A stretch of 64,000 bases of DNA from positions 40,347,958 through 40,411,957 of the forward strand of contig NC_089722.1 of the NCBI RefSeq assembly GCF_035083965.1, written 5' to 3'. The position numbers and the translations under genes were made by a program. The notes below the pieces were generated by a model. That model made no database searches. It was not told the DNA's origin and saw only the letters and a program-made list of their open reading frames with translations. Below, piece by piece: positions 63,301 through 64,000 of this stretch (positions are counted from its first letter, which is position 1; the number at the start of each line of letters is the position of its first letter). The stretch is from Branchiostoma lanceolatum. Its lineage: Eukaryota; Chordata; Leptocardii; Amphioxiformes; Branchiostomatidae.

Positions 63301-63934
63301 CTCACATGGAGCCTATACCATATACCTTGGTAGCTGTGGCCTCTAACCAGCTGTCAGCCAATCAGAGAATTGGCTAAATGTTTTCTGTAGGTACATCTTA
63401 TTCTCCGATTGGCTGACAGCTGGTAGGGGGTAATGGCCACAAAAGTGGAATCCTCAGCCCGGTTTAGCAAAGCCTCCCCAAGGTATATTGTATAGGCCGC
63501 AGGGGAGGCTTTGCGCAGAAGAATGGTGATAGATTATGTTGTCCCTGGAAACTTAGATAAGTTTTCGATGCTGGTCTGGGAAGATCGTAATGTAATGATT
63601 TATGAATAAGTAATGATTTCTATATTTTTTGTGTACGTTGGCTTGAAGTGATGATTTTTACGCGTTAGACTTCTGACTTACCCATGAACGACAAGCACTG
63701 GGTACTGATCAAGCCTCTACACAAACTCAGCTACACTTTTTCTTAGAAAAAAATAAACATTTAGAAATATTGTGATCTGTTTAAGAATGTTCTTTGCTGT
63801 CTGTTTCAGCTACCCAAGGTGCAGGAGTTGTTACCCAGACTGTAACAGTACAGAGAGTCCCGACCCCTCACACGCAGATCGCACAGCAGCCACAGGCTCT
63901 CATCGTACAGCAGGCACAGCAGCAGCAGCCACAG
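33372..63934 (+). CDS. Domino-type SWI2/SNF2 chromatin remodeller (EP400/SRCAP ancestor type), 5' part, continues off right edge
   Basis: Twenty-seven coding exons agree in phase: 33372-33650, 34119-35135, 37458-37505, 38190-38303, 39444-39651, 40409-40660, 41334-41578, 42123-42308, 43200-43340, 44286-44472, 45110-45324, 46106-46181, 46582-46671, 47098-47220, 48010-48122, 48803-48901, 50329-50506, 50970-51378, 52288-52378, 55180-55316, 57595-57781, 58689-59046, 59461-59651, 60154-60295, 62241-62399, 63114-63236, 63810-63934. They encode 1,831 residues of an expected 3,000 or so. The protein is the motor subunit of a TIP60/SWR1-type nuclear complex that exchanges H2A.Z. Order: Pro/Met/Ser-rich N-terminus with the EP400 block, Q-rich linker, HSA, acidic region, ATPase lobe 1, then a Q-rich insertion. 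Lobe 2 and SANT lie beyond the edge. The start is MM after an AG acceptor. The least sure exon is 37458-37505 (48 bp, phase 0, possibly alternative). Confidence 0.93.
34119..35135 (+). other. Remodeller exon 2: EP400-specific N-terminal block
   Basis: This 339-codon exon (residues about 94-432) contains [16 protein letters not shown] and [11 protein letters not shown]. It then has [39 protein letters not shown] and an acidic end. These align in order with human EP400 ([48 protein letters not shown]) and are absent from SRCAP as I recall it. Confidence 0.88.
35448..36362. mobile_element. hAT-type non-autonomous element in remodeller intron 2
   Basis: The ends CAGTGTTTCCGCCAGA and TCTGGCGGAAACACTG are perfect inverses. 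GTTTAGGG is duplicated on both sides (35440-35447 and 36363-36370). The 8-bp duplication and CAGTG terminus define hAT. 915 bp, no transposase frame. Confidence 0.92.
37727..38117. mobile_element. Palindromic MITE in remodeller intron 3
   Basis: ACTGGTCACTTAAAATC at the left is inverted as GATTTCAAAGTGACCAGT at the right, with further pairing inward. The interior is AT-rich and non-coding. Confidence 0.6.
38455..38545 (+). repeat. Decayed copy of remodeller exon 4 end plus donor region
   Basis: CAGCTCAGCCAACAGCAACG, then AATCAACACTCC and the phrase CATGTAGCCGGGGCACA match 38283-38370, which covers the last 20 bases of exon 4 and the start of intron 4. The copy has lost the GT donor. Confidence 0.75.
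39167..39193 (+). other. Possible alternative short exon with in-frame stop
   Basis: A strong polypyrimidine acceptor (CTCCCCCTCCCCCCAG) precedes GCA GCT TAC ACC CAG CAG TTT CCA TCC TAG. It is in phase with exon 4 and would truncate the protein at about 495 residues. No poly(A) signal was seen nearby, so a decoy or relic is also possible. Confidence 0.25.
41018..41115. repeat. Decayed fragment of the Tc1-like MITE family
   Basis: GACCACAAGGCCAATGTG, TTTTTGGTGTTTTTCCC and CAAGCATTAAGA resemble the element at 59232-59408. The terminal repeats are lost. Confidence 0.5.
42349..42458 (+). repeat. 20-bp minisatellite, about five copies
   Basis: TTCTGTATTGGTAGAAGTCA is repeated perfectly, starting about 40 bp after the exon 8 donor. 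A very regular array suggests recent expansion. Confidence 0.9.
42525..42655 (-). mobile_element. tRNA-derived SINE copy, minus orientation
   Basis: On the minus strand GTGAGTTCAATCTCCAATC (B-box like), GTCATACCAAAGACTTT and a tail ending CAGTGGACTAA match the SINE at 27745-27957. Confidence 0.6.
42738..42869 (+). ncRNA. Candidate H/ACA snoRNA, family A copy 1 (remodeller intron 8)
   Basis: The 5' hairpin closes with CTCCCTCA and TGAGGGAG. An H box AGAATA (ANANNA) follows. The 3' hairpin has outer stem TCCTTT/AGAGGA and inner stem CAGAAG/CTTCTG, with a pocket between. ACA lies three bases from the end. Length 132 nt, sense to the host gene. Two near-identical copies lie in introns 11 and 14. 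Confidence 0.75.
43708..43835 (+). ncRNA. Candidate single-copy H/ACA-like RNA (remodeller intron 9)
   Basis: GCCACATTTTG pairs perfectly with CAAAATGTGGC around an internal loop and a second stem GGGCAA/TTGCCC. Then a hinge, a second hairpin with stem CTCCAT/ATGGAG, and GCTACAACT, where ACA sits three bases before the proposed end. The length of 128 nt suits H/ACA. The hinge AGATCG departs from ANANNA, so confidence is limited. Confidence 0.4.
44585..45109. repeat. GT-rich tract and intron-end block shared with intron 18
   Basis: The GT-rich run (44585-44885) and the 200 bp after it (ACACAATGCAGCA, GACTGGAAGGGTAGCAA, AGTTTGCCGTCTCTGATG, GTTAGCAGTA) match 52000-52287. Both blocks end at the 3' splice site of the next exon. 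An H/ACA-like end GCAGTACAATT (GCAGTATATTT in the other copy) is suggestive but not convincing. Confidence 0.6.
45671..45803 (+). ncRNA. Candidate H/ACA snoRNA, family A copy 2 (intron 11)
   Basis: Same design as 42738-42869: closing stem CTCCCTCA/TGAGGGAG, H box AGAAAA, CAGAAG/CTTCTG stem, TCCTTT/AGAGGA and terminal ACA. The apical loop differs (TTTTCAGT for TGTCCTGT) while the stems are unchanged. Confidence 0.75.
46355..46535 (+). repeat. Interspersed repeat ending in GATACA units, copy 1
   Basis: AGCATCCTCACTAGAT, AGATGTGCAAAAG, GAAGCTGGTGTG and GCAGTTATACC recur at 48398-48565, with fragments near 27430 and 6838. The tail GATACAGATACAGAT suggests a non-LTR retroelement 3' end. Confidence 0.6.
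47529..47660 (+). ncRNA. Candidate H/ACA snoRNA, family A copy 3 (intron 14)
   Basis: Same boxes and stems as the other family A copies. The outer 3' stem here is TCCTTT/AAAGGA, where one change turns a G-U pair into A-U, as expected for a selected RNA structure. ACA lies three bases from the end. Confidence 0.75.
48258..48309 (+). repeat. Copy of remodeller exon 15 end plus donor
   Basis: GGGGACATGGAAAACCACCA, then GCCTCAGGATGGCTCATCGG followed by TAAGGAC, repeats the last 40 bases of exon 15 (to 48122) and its GTAAGG donor, about 180 bp downstream. No acceptor precedes it. Confidence 0.85.
48398..48565 (+). repeat. Interspersed repeat, copy 2
   Basis: Second copy of the element at 46355-46535, in the same orientation, in intron 15. 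Confidence 0.6.
49087..49987. mobile_element. hAT-type non-autonomous element in intron 16
   Basis: The ends TAGGGGTGGATACCGGTTCG and CGAACCGGTATCCACCCCTA are perfect inverses flanked by the 8-bp duplication ATATGTAC (49079-49086 and 49988-49995). Subterminal TTCAGGTCCGGACCTGAACC palindromes are shared with 52409-53804. Confidence 0.92.
50027..50095 (+). ncRNA. Candidate C/D-box snoRNA, family 1 copy 1 (intron 16)
   Basis: The terminal stem GCTAA/TTAGC encloses C box ATGATGA (50033-50039), D' CTGA (50056-50059), C' TGATCGA (50067-50073) and D CTGA (50087-50090). The guide before D is AAGCACTGGGTA. Length 69 nt, about 230 nt before the next exon. Confidence 0.8.
51379..51998 (+). repeat. Four downstream copies of the 3' end of ATPase exon 18 plus donor
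   Basis: After the true exon, the last ~90 bp (encoding [20 protein letters not shown] and the [11 protein letters not shown] end) recur near 51449-51538, 51602-51691, 51755-51844 and 51912-51991. Each is followed by GTGGG(C/G) and a GT-rich spacer; the period is about 155 bp. The last copy lacks 11 bases. Acceptor signals are weak, so they are probably unused. Confidence 0.9.
52409..53804. mobile_element. hAT-type non-autonomous element in intron 19
   Basis: Ends TAGGGATGCGTACC and GGTACGCATCCCTA, with TTTACCAT duplicated on both sides (52401-52408 and 53805-53812). 1,396 bp. It shares TCAGGTCCGGACCTGAACC palindromes with 49087-49987. The longest internal frames show no transposase motif. 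Confidence 0.9.
54142..54272 (+). ncRNA. Candidate H/ACA snoRNA, family B copy 1 (intron 19)
   Basis: 5' hairpin closed by CGAGG/CCTCG with inner GACGAG/CTC(A)GTC. H box AGACTA at 54198-54203. 3' hairpin closed by GTGG/CCAC with upper stems GCTGT/ACAGC and CTGGTG/CACCAG around a two-sided pocket. Then ACA three bases from the end. 131 nt. Confidence 0.82.
54395..54476. repeat. (TTGG)n microsatellite, about 20 units
   Basis: An uninterrupted TTGG run, resumed for about four units at 54888-54905 after an inserted element. The long PTNQ open frame it creates is an artefact. Confidence 0.95.
54477..54887. mobile_element. hAT-type MITE inserted inside the (TTGG)n run
   Basis: Ends CAGGGCTCGAAAT and ATTTCGAGCCCTG. 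The interior has GGTGCACTGGTGCACC-type palindromes near both ends. The flanks are both TTGG repeats, so an 8-bp duplication cannot be resolved. 411 bp. Confidence 0.88.
55800..55868 (+). ncRNA. Candidate C/D-box snoRNA, family 1 copy 2 (intron 20)
   Basis: GCTAA/TTAGC stem, C ATGATGA, D' CTGA, C' TGATCGA and D CTGA at the same spacings as 50027-50095. The D guide is AAGCACCGGGTA, one base different. 69 nt. Confidence 0.8.
56147..57487. mobile_element. Tc1/pogo-like element, 1.34 kb (intron 20)
   Basis: Ends CAGTCAAACCTGCCTAGGCG and its inverse CGCCTTGGGCAGGTTTGACTG, flanked by TA. Subterminal GCGACCACC repeats. No transposase frame was recognised, so it is probably a deletion derivative; shorter relatives lie at 59232 and 62842. 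Confidence 0.85.
58230..58359 (+). ncRNA. Candidate H/ACA snoRNA, family B copy 2 (intron 21)
   Basis: Same design as 54142-54272: CGAGG/CCTCG, H box AGACCA, GTGG/CCAC, GCTGT/ACAGC, terminal ACA. The apical loop of the first hairpin has diverged completely while the stems and pockets are kept. Confidence 0.82.
59232..59408. mobile_element. Tc1-like MITE, 177 bp (intron 22)
   Basis: CAGTCAAGCCTGTACAAG at the left and CAGTTTTGACTG at the right with TA on both sides. Internal GACCACCTGGCCATTGTGAC links it to 62842-63020. Confidence 0.75.
59685..59860 (+). mobile_element. Palindromic retroelement relic with hammerhead-like core (intron 23)
   Basis: AATAACAAAACTCTTT at 59705-59720 is inverted as AAAGAGTTTGGTTATT near 59839-59854. 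Between them lies CTGAGGA, a stem (GGTGACA/TGTCTCC) and CGAAACGTTGG. This order resembles the hammerhead ribozyme core found in Penelope-like elements, with CTGAGGA instead of CTGATGA. Confidence 0.4.
60229..61312 (+). repeat. Ten-copy 110-bp array of exon 24 end plus donor
   Basis: The 3' 68 bases of exon 24 (TTTCACCATCCCC to CCCACAG) with GTAAGGACTTACC and about 30 intron bases recur nine more times. Donors lie at 60296, 60406, 60516, 60626, 60736, 60846, 60956, 61066, 61176 and 61292. Units are nearly identical. The first and last share ATACTGCAG where inner units have ATCCTGCAG or ATCCTACAG. Confidence 0.95.
61395..61496 (+). ncRNA. Candidate C/D-box RNA, family 2 copy 1 (intron 24)
   Basis: GAGG/CCTC terminal stem, C box ATGATGA (61400-61406) and D box CTGA (61489-61492). 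An internal D'-like CTGA follows a hairpin GTAGCCCTCTCC/GGAAAGGGTTAC. It is 102 nt and differs from the copy at 62717-62818 at three positions. The C' box is unclear, so another structured RNA class is possible. Confidence 0.55.
61575..61738 (-). mobile_element. tRNA-derived SINE, minus orientation
   Basis: On the minus strand TCTTGTGGGTAGAGTTGTTG precedes a tRNA-like region, then GTGCCTTTGGAAAGGACCTT and ACTCAGGTGAAAATGAGTAC, the same body as the SINE at 6565-6815. Confidence 0.6.
61744..62219. mobile_element. piggyBac-like non-autonomous element
   Basis: Ends GGTCTCATTC and GAATGAGACC are inverses, each flanked by TTAA, the piggyBac target. 476 bp. A 68-codon internal frame has no recognised domain. 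The class is inferred from TTAA alone. Confidence 0.6.
62717..62818 (+). ncRNA. Candidate C/D-box RNA, family 2 copy 2 (intron 25)
   Basis: Same boxes, stem and 102-nt length as 61395-61496. The flanks are unrelated, so the conserved unit ends at or just past the terminal stem, as expected for a processed intronic RNA. Confidence 0.55.
62842..63020. mobile_element. Tc1-like MITE, 179 bp (intron 25)
   Basis: CAGTCAAACCTGTACAAG and CTTGTACAGG-type inverse ends (TTGTACAGGTTTGACTG at the right) with TA flanks. Inserted 23 bp downstream of the family 2 RNA. Confidence 0.85.
63338..63440. mobile_element. Fold-back element in intron 26
   Basis: CCAGCTGTCAGCCAATCAGAGAA is inverted as TTCTCCGATTGGCTGACAGCTGG, within a wider palindrome bounded by ATACCTTGG and CCAAGGTAT. 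Confidence 0.7.
63642..63713 (+). ncRNA. Candidate C/D-box snoRNA, family 1 copy 3 (intron 26)
   Basis: Terminal stem CTTGA/TCAAG (sequence changed, pairing kept), C box GTGATGA, D' CTGA, C' TGAACGA, D CTGA. The D guide AAGCACTGGGTA is identical to copy 1 while the D' guide region has diverged. 72 nt, 96 nt before exon 27. Confidence 0.8.
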
Positions 63935-64000
63935 GTAGGGAGGCAGCGTCTTCTAACACTGCACTAGGGCTGTGTTTCTGAACATAACCTGTACCTGTAG

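Larger units (their letters stand above)
58689..63934 (+). other. Remodeller low-complexity insertion between ATPase lobes (exons 22-27)
   Basis: Proline-, alanine- and glutamine-rich. It includes about 19 glutamines in a row at 59597-59651, then [13 protein letters not shown] (spanning exons 24-25), which matches SRCAP LPSGEVVSIGQL and EP400 LPSGEVVKIAQL. The long split-ATPase insertion is diagnostic of the INO80/SWR1 class. Confidence 0.8.

Overview
The window looks like a chordate nuclear genome, most likely amphioxus (Branchiostoma). All genes are split by many short GT-AG introns. The predicted proteins resemble vertebrate CYP17A, NOC4L and EP400/SRCAP at roughly invertebrate-deuterostome distance. 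The non-coding DNA is crowded with tRNA-derived SINEs, fold-back MITEs and hAT, Tc1 and mariner-type elements. The species is inferred from memory of these families; no database was searched.

Layout. (1) 47-3319, minus strand: the 5' six coding exons of a CYP17-like steroid P450. The gene runs off the left edge before the heme-binding cysteine, and a TATA box lies upstream. (2) 3.5-20.4 kb: a gene-poor, repeat-rich stretch. It holds one orphan minus-strand exon resembling a USP7 ubiquitin-like domain, a possible two-exon single-pass membrane protein (13098-14093), and many MITEs, SINEs and minisatellites. (3) 20488-28850, minus strand: a complete 16-exon NOC4L gene (522 aa), a small-subunit ribosome biogenesis factor. 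(4) 29320-31262, plus strand: a divergent five-exon gene for an unrecognised 196-aa nuclear-looking protein, sharing a 470-bp head-to-head promoter with NOC4L. (5) 32.7 kb to the right edge, plus strand: a very large Domino-type chromatin remodeller (27 coding exons and 1,831 codons visible, C-terminal half missing). Its N-terminus carries the EP400-specific conserved block, while the HSA-to-ATPase region is SRCAP-like with intact Walker A and DEAQ boxes.

How it fits together. NOC4L next to EP400 is also a human arrangement (12q24.33), so this looks like conserved microsynteny. The most interesting unlisted content is in the remodeller introns: at least ten intron-embedded sequences with C/D-box or H/ACA-box snoRNA architecture, in four paralogous families, one per intron. 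They are much better conserved between copies than their flanks. Human EP400 is, from memory, itself an H/ACA snoRNA host (SNORA49). The same introns hold four hAT-type elements with terminal inverted repeats (three with clean 8-bp target duplications), three or four Tc1-like MITEs, and unusual tandem arrays made of an exon end plus the following splice donor (five copies of an ATPase exon end, ten copies of a 110-bp unit).
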